NCBI GenBank assembly: GCA_038373885.1
Contig: JAWZYV010013168.1
Span: 78,132-142,131 of the forward strand
Direction of reading: 5' to 3'
DNA from: Cheiracanthium punctorium
Taxonomy: Eukaryota; Arthropoda; Arachnida; Araneae; Cheiracanthiidae
DNA length: 64,000 nt
This document shows positions 12,320-24,331 of this stretch, one piece after another; the first letter of the stretch is position 1, and the number at the start of each line of letters is the position of its first letter. The notes beneath the pieces are model-generated. The model was given only the letters and a program-made list of their open reading frames with translations. It ran no database searches and was not told where the DNA came from. The position numbers were made by a program, and so were the translations under genes.

Positions 12320-12905
12320 GTGGATGACACTGGATATTAATACAGTTTTAATCCCAATCAACTGGATAATTTATCTACAGAACTGCCCAAAAGATTCTAA
12401 ATACATTACTGTCTATGGGCCAAAATTCATTAAACTCGCATATCTCAAAAATTATTACACGTAGAGTGTTGAAACTTTATATTCAGGATTGTTGTAACAT
12501 CTAGTTGTGCATCTGCCATTTCGGTCCCATTCGACTGGATAGTTTATCTACAGGGCGCCCAAAAGATTTTCAATACATTAAGCTCTATGGGCAGAAATTC
12601 ATTAGAGCGTATTTTTAGAGGTATTAGGCTAGTTCAAACAACTCAGAAGTGATATATGTTGTTGAGGGTTACAAAATGGATATTTCTATCGAAAAAAGTG
12701 TCTTTATCATTTATAGTTCTGCAACATTAACACTCAAAAGATTTCAAACACATTACGGTCAATGGCAGTTTTAAGGACATTCATCCATTTCAAGCTCCAT
12801 GCTGTCCTACCATATAGTTAGGTAATGGTCCAACCACGGTCACATGTCTTTCTCAAGAATTATGCCAAAAGTCACCAAGCTTGGTGACTTTTGGAATTTC
12901 TAAGT
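12320..12905. repeat. Composite repeat family X, partial copy 1
   Basis: It contains modules CTCGCATATCTCAAAAA-TATT, GTAACATCTAGTTGTGCA and ATTTATCTACAG..GCCCAAAAGATT at roughly 170-bp spacing, ending with a GCCAAAAGTC..CAAGCTTGG..GACTTTTGG block at 12868-12897. The segment 12810-12870 preserves the sequence interrupted in the next copy at 13732. Confidence 0.75.
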
Positions 12906-13731
12906 AGGAATTGAATTAAATTTTTACTTCCTTGTACGTAGTATAAGGAAGTAATGTGATCCCGAAAAATTTTGGGGGCCAAATTTCAACGAAAAAAACA
13001 ATTTTGACTACCTCTAAATATAATTTTAAGAATTTTTTCGATGCATCTCATCGTAAGCTAGCATGCACGATCATATAAACGCGTCTGCAACTCATTTTGA
13101 CCAGCGGCGAGTCTATTGTGGCCAGTTTTTCCATGCCGTCTGTACGTACGTACGTATGTATGTAACTCGCATATCTCAAAAACTATTGGTCGTAGAATGT
13201 TGAGATTTGATATTTAGGATTGTTCTATGATCTAGTTGTGCACCTCCCCTTTTGGTCGCAATCGAATGGATAGTTTATGTACAGGACCGCCCAAAAGATT
13301 CGAAATACATTACGCTCTATGGGCCGAAATTCATTAAACTCGCATATCTCAAAAACTATTAGGCGTAGAATGTTGAAACTTTATACTTAGGATTGCCGTC
13401 ACATCTACTTGTGCCGCTCCCCTTTCGGTTCGATTCGACTGCATATTTTATCTACAGGGCGGCTCAAAAGATTCTAAATACATTACGCTCTATGGGCCGA
13501 AATTACAGCTTATTTTAGTGGTATTGGGCTATTTCAAACGACTCAGATGTGATATATGCTGTTAAGAGTTAGAAAATGAATTTCTCCATTAAAAAAAGTG
13601 TCTTTATCATTTATAGTTCTGCTACAGGAACACTCAAACGATTTCCAATACATTACGGTCAATGGCAATTTTAGTGGCATTCATCCATTTCAAGCACAAT
13701 ACCGTCCTACCACATAAGTTAGGTAATGGTC

Positions 13732-14884
13732 CAGTGTTTCGGACCCATCCACAAACCCAAAAAACCCAGGTGGGTTTTTTAAAAAAGAACCACTTAAAAA
13801 AACCCAATAAAACCCACACAGAAGTGGGTTTTTTTGGGTTTTATTAAAAATTATCAAAATTTTTCCTTTCTTTCATTTAAATCATTTGTTATTTGACATT
13901 AAATACATATAATATTACCTACATAACTTAGTGCATTATATTAGATAAATATAAATATGCCAGTTTAATTTTTTTATATTTATTTTTCCAACTTCAACAT
14001 AAAGAATAATAACCCTTTTAAAAATAATACCTTGAGCCAATTCTATCTGCAATATTTGTTTTGAAATGAACAGGTGTAGAATGCAGGCAGGGATAACTTA
14101 GTAATTTATCTCTTTAATGGATAAGTTTTTAAATATGTATAAAATATGTAATTATCAGTATAGTGACCAAACAAAATCCTTTCCCAGATAAGAGAAAAAT
14201 GGGACATGTCTCTTTCTTACAGCTTACAAGCATGCATCTCAAGAATGAATTCAGGTTCAGGAAACCATCCTGTATTCTGTTAGTTGCTGCATTACTTTAG
14301 TACTGAGAAATATAAATCTGATTCATTACACATTGTTTATGTGGGATTTAATATCAGACATATTAATTCTAGATTTTTTAAAGTAAAAAGGAATATATAT
14401 TCAAAGCAAAAATGAATAACTATAAAGAAAAAATTATTAAATAAATAGTAGTTCTGCAGTAAGTTGGCCTGCAAAGGCTTTACTGACTTAGATTCTAACT
14501 AGAAAATATAACTATGACTTAAAAAACATAAAGGTAAAACAAATTAAACTGTTGAATTTAAAAGTAATAGAAAACAGCCAATCAAAAACAACATATTTTT
14601 CTATGTGAACAATAATATACTTTTATCTATGGTCATAAAACAAATTAGGAACCCTTTATAAACATCAGCAGAAAAAGATAGAAACTGCATTAAAGTTGAA
14701 GTTATTTTTACATTTTAATTAATTAATTATTATTTTGCAATGAAAGTTTTCTTTTACACTAAAACTATTCTGTTTTGAAATAAAACCATAAAATTTAAAT
14801 CCAAAAAGTGTTATACTATAAAAAAATCTTAAAACCCACCCGGGTTGGGTTTTTAAAAAAAAACCCGGGTTTTTCAAAACCCTG
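13732..14884. mobile_element. hAT-like nonautonomous element, 1153 bp, with 8-bp target duplication
   Basis: Ends are CAGTGTTTCGG (left) and CAAAACCCTG (right), imperfect inverted repeats, flanked by a perfect TAATGGTC duplication (13724-13731, 14885-14892). Subterminal AAACCCA / TGGGTTT motifs repeat many times at both ends. The paralogous repeat at 12815-12900 has one TAATGGTC and no insertion, an internal empty-site control. No transposase was found inside; the two overlapping open frames near 13634-13847 are on the subterminal repeats. Confidence 0.9.
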
Positions 14885-15165
14885 TAATGGTCCGACCACA
14901 GTCACGTGCCTCCCTCAAGAACTATGCCAAAAGTCGCCAAGCTTGGCGACTTTTGGTGTACGTGTGTGCGTATTTAACTCTCAAATCTCAAAAACTATTA
15001 TGAAATTTCATATATAAGATTGTTGTAACATCTAGTTGTGCATCTCGATTTTTGGTTCCAATCTACTGGAGAGTTTATTTACAGGACCACCGAAAAGAAT
15101 TTCAGTACTTTAATGTCTGTGGACATATTCAATATAATACAACTGTAGACAGTCATTGTTTGGTC

Positions 15166-15409
15166 CATGCCCAAAATCTCGCCGTCTGTGGTCGACCTTG
15201 GCGAGTTTTGCTGAAATATCGCCAAATTTGGTGATAGTCAGTCAGTTGGTCCATGCCCAAAGTATCGCCATTTGTCATCGTTCTTGGTGAGTTTTAGCGA
15301 AATATCGCCAAATTTGGCAATAATCTGTCATTGTTTTGTCCATGCTTAATATCTCGCCATATGTCGTCGACATTGACGAGTTTCGCCAAAATATTGCCAA
15401 ATTTGGCAC
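15166..15409. repeat. Degenerate tandem repeat, about 87 bp, 3 units
   Basis: Units start at CATGC at 15166, 15252 and 15341. Each carries a CTCGCC/ATCGCC..GTC block and a palindromic GCCAAATTTGG core (CCAAATTTGG at 15222, 15308 and 15397). A single related core lies at 41219 in the other copy of repeat X. Confidence 0.85.
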
Positions 15410-15890
15410 CAAAAATTATTTTGTATTTTGTATAACTCTAAAACTTTAACCCGTAGAATTTTGAACTTTTGTATTTAGAACTATTGTAATATCTAACTGT
15501 TTTCAGTATATTTTTTGACAGCAATCGACTGGGAATTTATTTACAGGGTGAGCCAAATGTCTTTAAATACATTGAGGTGTATAGGTGCATTCAATTCATT
15601 GAAAGTCTGTGGTCAATGACTACTTTGGATATCCCCAAAATCTCGCAAACTATCTCAAGTTTGTCGGCTTTTGGTGAAATATCGCCAAATAAAGTGTCAG
15701 AAGGAAATCTTTCAAACTGAACTCAGCTTGGCGATATCGAAATATTTGGCTAGAAATTGCTAAACCTTACTATTACTGATATTTTATCTCTTTCAAACAA
15801 ATAAGTTTAGAGGAAGGGCGTTGAAAATATTTTTGATTTAATAGATGTGCAAGGAAGTCATGTGTTGTACACATCAGATTTTTTTATATA

Positions 15891-16182
15891 TATATTACTT
15901 GTTATGAATACGTTTTATAAAAATCTCCCCACCCCTCCTTTTTTGTTTTTGGTCTATGATTCCTACTGAATTTCAGTGTACATTTTGAACTATGTGATTC
16001 GATGTTTATTTAATCTTTACTGTTAAGTATAAGATTTTCATGAAGTTTTAATATAAAGTCCTAAAATTTGACATAAATTACATAATGATTCAACAAAGCT
16101 CTCTGAATTTTTTAGTAGGTGCCTGACTCCCTGCATGACTAATTATGCACTGAATGTAATGTAACATAAGTTGTATGGGTAC
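15891..16182. other. No feature recognised
   Basis: AT-rich noncoding DNA between repeat X and a TTAA-target MITE. Confidence 0.4.
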
Positions 16183-16186
16183 TTAA

Positions 16187-16342
16187 CGTATTATCCCGGC
16201 GGTCCGAAAAGACGAACGATTTTTCGACACGATAAATCCTGGACACATGAAATTATTGATGGTTCCAAATACTATTTTCAACAGTTTGCCAGCACATTTT
16301 ACGAAAAAATAATTTGGGCGGAATGACCACTGGGATAATATG
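16187..16342. mobile_element. TTAA-target MITE, 156 bp (piggyBac-like)
   Basis: TTAA flanks both sides (16183-16186, 16343-16346). The ends CGTATTATCCCGGCGGTC and GACCACTGGGATAATATG are inverted, 15 of 18 matching. There is no coding capacity. TTAA duplication is the hallmark of piggyBac-type integration, so this is likely a piggyBac MITE (inference). Confidence 0.75.
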
Positions 16343-16470
16343 TTAAGTCGCGTTGTATGTAACATACCATCTGTTTTATTGAAAAAAGGCATATAATTAA
16401 TAAATCAAGAGTGCACAAAATTCTATAGCATTTAGGCAGTAATTGCTTAAAGTGCATTTCAGCATGTTAA

Positions 16471-16894
16471 TTTATTTTACTAGGGGCCAAAGCCCCTAGA
16501 CTCGCTACGCTCGCATTTCGTATGAGGCATTCGGGCCCTAAAAAGACTGCGTAAAAAAGACATAATTTCAACAAACAGAACCCAAAGGTTGGATAAGATA
16601 GAATGTTATCGAGCTACACATTGCTTGGTTCTTGCATGTTGCTTGGAACATAAAAATTTAAACCTCGCACTATTTGTAATTATGTGAAACCCATGGGATG
16701 CCATGCATATTAGCCAATTATGGAGAATTTTCATAATTTGGTGACTTGCATATATGTATAGTTAATAATTAGCTCTAAGCTGGGCCCCAGGGGAGCACTC
16801 AAAATCAAAGACGTGTGCTGGAAAGCAGCACTAGTCACAGAAGCAAAGCCTTCTCCATTGTGTCCTTTTCAATTACGAGGGCTAATAGAGTAAA
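16471..16894. repeat. Interspersed repeat family, copy B (about 425 bp)
   Basis: Partner of 7234-7663, in the same orientation. The shared block from GAGCTACACATTGCTTGG to AGGGCTAATAGAGTAAA has scattered substitutions. The 5' palindrome has one mismatch here. The TTAATAATTAGCTCTAAG phrase inside the repeat recurs just after its end (16896-16910). Confidence 0.8.
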
Positions 16895-17018
16895 TAATAA
16901 TTAGCTCTAAGAAAACAGTAATTCATATGTTTTATTTGATAAAAACTATGGAACAGGCAAGATAGCTTGCCACCAATGGCGACTTTTCATTATTTGGCGA
17001 TTTACACATGCTCACAAC

Positions 17019-17392
17019 CAGTGATCGATCTAGGATTTTTTCAGAAGAGTAAAAATACTCCTTAACCTTTTTAGAAAGAGTATTTTCTTTTCCAAAGGAG
17101 TAATTAAAGCAACGAACAGCTATGCTAAATATTCAAATACGTAATTAAATTGCATTTGCCACATAAATAATAACTGATTATACGTCTAGGTACATAAATG
17201 TCCGTTCAACAAAAGCTAGTGCAATAATTGATTTTTTAAATTTAAAATCAGCAAATCATAATTATTTATCAAAATATACCTAATTTTATATGGAAAAGCA
17301 ATGCGTAAAAATATGCATTCCGAAATTTTTAAGGCGTATTCTGAATTTCTAAAGTGTGAAATACGCATCTAGAGGCGTTATCGCGATCACTG
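17019..17392. mobile_element. hAT-like MITE, 374 bp, with perfect 8-bp duplication
   Basis: Left end CAGTGATCGATCTAGG; right end TTATCGCGATCACTG. CTCACAAC is duplicated at 17011-17018 and 17393-17400. No ORF. Confidence 0.9.
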
Positions 17393-17400
17393 CTCACAAC

Positions 17401-18655
17401 CTATAATTACTGTTCATTTAAGGTTACGGAAAACCGTTATCCATATTTTCATTTACATAATCATTTGCAGATTGGCGTACTTAGCGCCACGAATTATACC
17501 ATCTCGTCGCGCTAGCAAATATCCAAAGTGTGCTATAACTGCTGTAATGGCATAGTTAACGCCGCCAAATATTTCTACTGGTAGCAAATAATCCAGCTGG
17601 ACCGAACCGGCTTTAAAATAATCTGCATTTTAATTATTTTTCATTTTCAAGAGATTAGTTATTCTGTTTTGCAAAAACAAATAATCGCTAATTCTAAACT
17701 TTTGTCTAAGCAAACTTACTATTTGAAAATTGCCAACTTTGTGTAACACATTTTGAGTTACTTATTTCATATAGTTTTTATTTTGGCGTAAAATGGGTGT
17801 ATTTCTACTTCATGTTTGACAATTTCACATGATACTACATACTTGGAAACGCAAAGTAAGTAGGGGCACAAGAGGATTGCAAAGGAATGAACGATTGTTG
17901 CAAAGGAATGAATGTTGTAAAGGAATGAATGATTTTGTGCCAAATCTGGCAACCATTCTGTTTATTTTTTCAATTTTTTATTACTATCTTCTAAAATAAT
18001 TCAATTTTCGAAATTTAAGTCAGCTTATCAGGTTCCTCGGAATTTTTCGAATCTGTGGGCACCTTAGTCGAAACTTAAATCCACACGGTTTAGGAGGAGA
18101 TAGGCCAACAAGATTTGACAGCGCCAGTAGCCTTTACTTTTTTTAAAATAGAGAGAAACAAAACAAAACAAAATTAATACAGTTAATATTGAAGTTTATG
18201 GAAGCATAATCTCCATTGAAAATAGTATTTGTCAGAGGCAACCGACTTTTGTGTACTTAGGATTGTCTTTTCATCTTTGAAAATTTGTTGCATTCAACTT
18301 GCTGTCATAGGTGTACTTTAAACTGGGAATGTGAAATGAAATACATACTGTGTTTAAAAGCCTAGTTTTACCCCTGACTTTTAAAACTGCAAGGGCGAGT
18401 GCCCTGCCAACTCCCCTCCAGATTACAAATATGAACCTGAACATGAGAAACTTTTTTAATACAGCCATTTTTTAAATTTTGTATAGGCTAATTAGAATGG
18501 TTAATTACCATAAAATGCACACATAGAATGCATGCTGTTTGTGGAGGAGTAGTTAAAGCATTTTTTGAGGGAGGGCTACAAAACTGGGTTGTGCCTTGTT
18601 CCTCTCAAGAGCTTAATCAGCCACTGCATTGCCAATTAACAAATGGTTTTAAACC
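17401..18655. other. No gene recognised
   Basis: Noncoding, with a small GGAATGAA-AG-TTG tandem at 17885-17935 (three imperfect units). Nothing else supportable. Confidence 0.4.
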
Positions 18656-18692
18656 AGCTGTTAAAAATGGTTTAAAACCATTTTTAACAGCT
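18656..18692. repeat. Perfect 18-bp-arm palindrome
   Basis: AGCTGTTAAAAATGGTTT (18656-18673) is exactly inverted at 18675-18692 around a single base. Imperfect repeats of the arm lie on both sides (ATGGTTTTAAACCAGCTG at 18643-18660, AACCATTTTTTTAACAG near 18696-18712). Confidence 0.9.
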
Positions 18693-19140
18693 CTAACCAT
18701 TTTTTTAACAGTTAAAGCCATTTTTATTCAGTGTCTTAGTCAAAATCAGAACTCTGTTAATAGCTAGTGACTAAACTTAAACAATATGATTTAGATTTTT
18801 TTCAAAATGTTCAATAATTTTTAGATTTTGAAAATATTGTGTATTTTTTTTCTGTAACGTGTAAAAATGACTCTGTCTCTTTGACATGTAAGAGCCTGCT
18901 TTTTTAAGTCTGTTGGGGGACTTGCTAGGGGGGGGGGTGCTCTCCCCTACCCCAACACTTGCAAATTCTGTTAAACTTGGTAAAATTAGGTACCTTTGGC
19001 AAACTTGGTACAAAAAAATTAAGAAAATCTGTAATTTACTTTCTATTTCTGTTACATTTGGCAAAAGTAAGAAGTTGGTTATATAGTTTATAAATACGTT
19101 GGTAAAAACAGATATTTGACTTGACAGTTTATCGACATCT

Positions 19141-19185
19141 CCCCCCCCCCCCCCCCCCCCAAAAAAAAAAAAAAAAAAAAAAAAA
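19141..19185. repeat. C-run followed by A-run
   Basis: About 20 C then about 25 A. Similar C-then-A compounds occur near 52750-52790 and 61970-61990; run lengths may be unreliable in an assembly. Confidence 0.85.
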
Positions 19186-20604
19186 CTCTTCTGCTGTCAA
19201 TTGGTAATACATATATATATATTAGAGATGGTGAAAAGCGTTATTTTCAAAGAACAGTTGTTCACTGTTCCCGTTCTTTTTTAAAGAACAGTTCTTTTTC
19301 CCGTTCTTTTGAGAACAGGTTCTTTGATTTATCGTAGCTTTATTATGACTATTTTATTCAATTTAAAAATGAAAATATACGTCCTTTTTAACATGTATTA
19401 TGCTTAAATACAATTGCAAAATGTTTAAAAAAACTTTGCAACCAACATACTGGATTTCTTTAATCAAGTATATTAACAGTAAATTTTGGTAGAAATATTT
19501 TAATTATATTAACGTTCTATAATATAGTGTAAATATGCACATATTTCTAAAATCAAAATTTTTTCTGTACTTTTTATTAACTTTTGCTATCCTTACTCAT
19601 AGCATGTATGTAAAAAGAAATGGAAAAACTTCAATTCTAGAGAGAATTATTTAGGCCAGGCTTAATTTTCAATTACTTACCTGAGTGATACAATATTGCT
19701 TACATGAGTAAACAATATTTGTGTCTGACAGCTCCTAAAATGACATAATATTCATAACTGTTTATTTTGATTAGACTATATTGCACAAAGCTTTGGAAGC
19801 AGCGGAATCAATAACTTTAAAATCCGTCCAAACAAAACATTTTTTTTCTATCCATGAGGAAAAACTATCCAAACATAAGCATAACTAAGAGTAGTACCAG
19901 TAACAACGCAAAGGAATGATCTGTTTCAACTAATCCTTGAACGGTCTGATACAATATGCCACGTGACTGCATACCCCTTTGTTTTAGTTTTTTCTTCTTC
20001 AGCACTACTGCAGTAAAAGAGCTGACGCACAAGAGGAGCAGACTGCTGAAGCTGACAATCTGCGATGAAATCCTCCCCCCCCCCCTCCTTTCTTAGCCTT
20101 ATTCCTAGTCCACATCATAAATTTCATGATAAAGCAAAAGTAACGCAAGGCCTTCAAACCGGAACTCAAAATACTATAAGAGTGTTCACTATAACGAACG
20201 CTGGAGAGAGAGCACCCCCTTCAAGGCCGTACCCAGTGGGTCTGGTCCCCCCTCCCCCTGAAATTTAAAATTTTGTTAACAAAATAATAAAGTTGAAGTC
20301 TTTGTGAAAAATTCAACCTTTTTCTTTCGTTTGGTGCCCCTCCGAAATTTTTGCCTGGATAAATTTTTTTCTGGATACGGCCCTGATGTCTTGTCCCCTA
20401 TCTAAGCACTCATGCAAGACCATACCCAAGGGGGTGAATCAGGAAGTCTGCCCCCCTCCCCAATTTAAAATGTTGTTAACAAAATAATAATGATGAAGTT
20501 GTTTGCTGAAAAATTCAGCCTTTTTCACCGTTCGCTCTGCCTCTTAAAAAATATATATTGTTCCAGGTCTAGCTCCAAGAGGTTATGGATCTGGCTCGGG
20601 TTAA

Positions 20605-20880
20605 CCCATTTATGCCTAGCGTCCCTTTTTTGGGACGGCATTTTCGCTATTAGTCGAAAACGTTATTTATTTTTCCTAGCCTTTATTCATGAGTATTGAG
20701 CCTCAACTCTACAAAATATTTTAACATGACCCAGTAGGATGTTGATATTTCGATTTTTATGCATAGTGATTTTAAAAGAAATCATCCCTTGTTCAAGAAG
20801 TTGACATCAGAAATTTATCTATTATTTCTGTTATTAGTAAAAATCGAAGAAAGTCGCAAAAATATCCAGGCACAAATGGG
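20605..20880. mobile_element. piggyBac-like MITE, 276 bp, TTAA target
   Basis: Flanked by TTAA (20601-20604, 20881-20884). Ends CCCATTTATGCCTAG and, inverted, CCCATTTGTGCCTGG: 13 of 15 match and begin CCC, as is usual for piggyBac. Internal GTCCC-TTTTTT-GGGAC forms a small hairpin near the left end. No ORF. Confidence 0.88.
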
Positions 20881-21643
20881 TTAAAAAAAAAAAAAAAAAA
20901 TCCTTCTTTGGCTCCAACTGCAAATAAAAATATATGTATCGGGCTCCAGCTTAAAAGATATGGCTTTGGTTCCAACAACAAACACTTTTAGCTCTAAAGT
21001 TTAGACTAACTCAAAATATTAAATAAGTCCATCTCAAGTAAAAAAAAAAAAAAAAATCATTGTGTTGCCTTCAGGTTAAAAAATATACGGCGTGGACCTG
21101 CCCATTTCCAATGGGGGAGCCCACAAAAGAGTCAATGCGTTCTTAGAGCTTAAAAAAAAAAAAAAAAAAAAAAGTACAGTTTTAGCTTTAAAAGTACATG
21201 CTCCAGCTTAAAAATTAAAGACATTCCATTTAAAAAGCTGTAAGTATCAGGCTCAGATGAAAAATAATACGCTTGTATAAATATGTATATTGCTCCGACT
21301 CCGATTTAAGAAAATGAATACGACTTTGGCATATAAAATTACATGGCTCCGAAAATCCAGCTTAAATGACTTCAGACCTGGCCATACCCAGACAAAAATT
21401 TCAAGATATATCCCCCATACCCAATTTTCAACTTATGTAGCAAGATTTAAAATTTTTTTTTAACTATTGCAAAAACATTTCGTTCATTTATACATCACTG
21501 CAATTCATACCCCTCACCATCCCCACCCCAAAAAAATTTTCTGGCTACGTCCCTGTATAAATACACCATATACATATAATGTAATAACTTTGAGGGAAAG
21601 GCATCCAAACCCATAGGACACCCCCCCCCCTTTCTAAGTACGG

Positions 21644-21688
21644 CCTTGCTTCTGACTCCAAGTCTACAACTTGGAGTCAGAAGCAAGG
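21644..21688. repeat. Perfect 20-bp hairpin with 5-base loop
   Basis: CCTTGCTTCTGACTCCAAGT (21644-21663) is exactly inverted at 21669-21688. AAGTCTACAAC is then repeated three times to 21723, a local tandem. Confidence 0.92.
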
Positions 21689-22668
21689 TCAAGTCTACAA
21701 CTGGTCTGGTCAAGTCTACAACTTAGACTCTGTATTCAGCTCAGAACAGAATTAAAGCAAAAGAACAGATCAATAAAAGAACACCTTTCACCCCGTTCAC
21801 CAAAGAACACTTTTTACTCCGTTCTGAAAAGAACACCAGCTCTCTCTGTTCCTCGAAAAACCACCTAGCTCTCCGTTCTGCGAAAGAACTCTGAACTTTG
21901 TGTTCCAGCTCACTGATCGCTGAACACCTCTCCATCCGTGATCAAAGAACTGTTCTTTTTCAGCCAATAGGAGAGGGGCCCTCGGAACAGGTTCTTTTTC
22001 AGTCAGTAGGAGATGGATGAAAGCGAAGGCGCGTTTCATATGGACTTATTTTATTGCTTTTATTATAATTTAACGTTGATAAAATATTTTTTTTTTCGAT
22101 TTGTTTGTTTCAGACTATCATTTTCTTTATTATTAAATTTTTTACTTTGATTGAAATTGAGTAGTTTGGCTGGAATAATAAAAACTGACACATTGTTTTC
22201 CTGTGAGTGCATTTCGTATTGAACATATAAGAAAGTTTCTTATTCTTAGCCTGGATCCACTCTAAAATTATGGTAGGTTGGGCTAAAAGTCATATCAGAG
22301 ATAATCATCATCATTATCATTATTTCTCAAAATAGCTAAGATTCTGCAGTTACTTAGAATTTGATAAAGCTAAAATTGTGAACTTCTGACCCCACCATCA
22401 GATACGTCGCCAAGGTGTGAACAGGGGCTGGGGTTCTGGTCCCCCAAAATTTAAATTTTTTTTCTTAGCAAAAAAATATTAATCACTCCTTTTAATGAGA
22501 AATTTCACCTTTAAGGCATTTTCCAAAATTTATTTTTGCAACGATCTTGCCTGCCATAAAATTTTGAAGTGTCAGACCTTAATGAACTGAGACCATGTTT
22601 TTGCCATGATCGCTGAACAGGGTGTTCCCGTTCTTTCTTGAGAACAGGATGTTCATTCTTTCCCCTTC

Positions 22669-22672
<4 letters not shown>

Positions 22673-22710
<38 letters not shown>
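22673..22710. repeat. (AT)n microsatellite
   Basis: A pure AT run bordering the right end of the 19223-22672 element, followed by a T-run. Confidence 0.95.
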
Positions 22711-22711
<1 letters not shown>

Positions 22712-23116
22712 TTTTAATGACAGATATTACTCAGATGATGTATGTGCCAAGAATAAGACTTTGGCGGGAAGAGAACTGCTAATCAAAGTAGTAAAACAAA
22801 GCTCCTAAAAATGTGGGAAATACTAATAATGTTCAATAATGTTCAATAAAACATATAATACATTAAATAATCTTTTATATGTTTTTATTGTGGGAAATAC
22901 TTTTAATGAACAACTGGTGGGCTATGTGTATGACTCTTGGTAAGGAAGGGATCAATTACTTTTAAGAAAGCCCAATTTTATTAAGGAACAGAAATAAAAA
23001 TCGCTAATAATTTACTATATATTGCATACATGCACAGTAAAAGATCAATTATCTAGCATTCAAGTAACCAAAAAATTTCAGCTGCTGTCCCCCCCCCCCT
23101 CCTCAAATTCAATTCA
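22711..23116. other. No feature recognised
   Basis: AT-rich, with CAATAATGTT repeated twice near 22828-22848 and an AATTC microsatellite at 23106-23122. Confidence 0.4.
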
Positions 23117-23124
23117 ATTCAACT

Positions 23125-24331
23125 GGGGCCTTCGCAATTAGTAACGGGCCTGCGCGTGTATTTTGATGATCCATCCAAAGAGGCCTACGGATGCTCGAGT
23201 CTTCACGTATACATCAGGCATTTCTTAAGCTTCCCAGTGCTTTCAAACGTTATTTAATGTAGTTTTAAGTAGTAATTGTGTTACTAATTCAAGTACGAAT
23301 TCATGATTAATTTGTTTGCTATGATACATATTTACATAAAGAAAATAGATGCATATAATTTGAAGGAAAAACAAAGTAGCGCTTACTCTCATGATTCACG
23401 ATTGCTTATTTTAGTTTCACAAGTGGATATTTAATATACTTTAAAATAACAAAATACACAAATGAGAAAGACATTTTTATAATGAATATTTCATGAACGT
23501 ATTCGTATTTCCTACGTTATTTTAAACAATTCAAGATTAATCTTTAACAAATGATGTATTAAAGTGCATTTCAGTGTTTTCGGGATATCCTGTATATTGG
23601 AGAAAATTGATAAAATACGCTCTATAGCGCGATCCCTGAATTAATTATTCTTTAATAAAGGCTTTTCATGTAGTATATATTATTCTTTTGTCGCTTTCTC
23701 AATCGAACTTAGGAATTGAGCAAGCATAATGAATGCTTGTACAAAATATTAACTACATTTGAAGTTTCTGTATAAACGGGCAAAAATCAATAATTTATAA
23801 TTTACTGTATTTCTGCACTGTACCAGATGTAAGTCTTAATCACATAATCAAGGCATATATAACTGATAAATAACATTTTCAACTGGCAAAATTAAATTGT
23901 CTAAATAGTATCACAACGTCATGCTTATTTACAAGAATAAAAACTACTCAAGTAATACGATTTCTGATTAAAATAATTTAATTATAAATAACACATGACT
24001 AATTATTCACTAAACATGATTTACATACATATTTTAGAATTTCTAAATACATTATAAGCGTTCACTTACCTTTACATTCAGAGCAAAATGTTCGAATTTT
24101 AGGATAAATTTTTATGAAAGAAAGTGGCGCAAGATTCACAAAACGATTACCTACATCTAAAGTTCTTTAGTACGACAAAAGTATCAAAAAATTGTTTTAA
24201 AATAATATAACATTTATAATACTTAGAATAATAAAATAGAATACTGTGACTGGGGAAAACAGGCCTCAATGATAAACTCATTTTTACCGATGGCAACTCA
24301 TGAGCAGGCCCGTTGCTTAGCGATGGCCCCG
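23125..24331. mobile_element. Nonautonomous element with GGGGCC ends, 1207 bp
   Basis: The left end GGGGCCTTCGCAATTAG..AACGGGCCTGC matches the inverted right end GGGGCCATCGCTAAGCAACGGGCCTGC. Flanking ATTCAACT occurs at 23117-23124 and 24332-24339, an 8-bp duplication, though the left copy sits in an AATTC microsatellite. The interior is AT-rich with no ORF. Confidence 0.72.

Larger units (their letters stand above)
12931..15890. repeat. Composite repeat family X, copy 2 (carries a hAT-like insertion)
   Basis: Starts near ACTTCCTTGTACGTAGTATAAGG and repeats the modules seen at 12320-12905 and 38431-41830: CATATCTCAAAAACTATT at about 13168 and 13343, then TTTACAGG..CCAAAAGA. It ends with GTGCAAGGAAGTCATGTG near 15847. 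I recognise it as a repeat used widely in this window but not its class; no transposase is visible. Confidence 0.75.
19223..22672. mobile_element. Large hAT-like element with TAGAGA ends, about 3.4 kb
   Basis: Left end TAGAGATGGTGAAAAGCG; right end, read inward, TAGAGAAGGGGAAAG. Inside both, CCGTTCTTT and AGAACAG motifs repeat as subterminal clusters (19245-19325, 21760-22010, 22610-22660). TA microsatellites flank both ends, so the target duplication cannot be read. No transposase is recognised; the interior holds other repeats, including a TTAA MITE (20605-20880) and near-duplicate segments at 20222-20345 and 20411-20545. Confidence 0.6.

Noticed and set aside
15166..15409. CRISPR-like array
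   Set aside because: Units are degenerate throughout with no constant repeat/unique spacer pattern, and the genome is eukaryotic.
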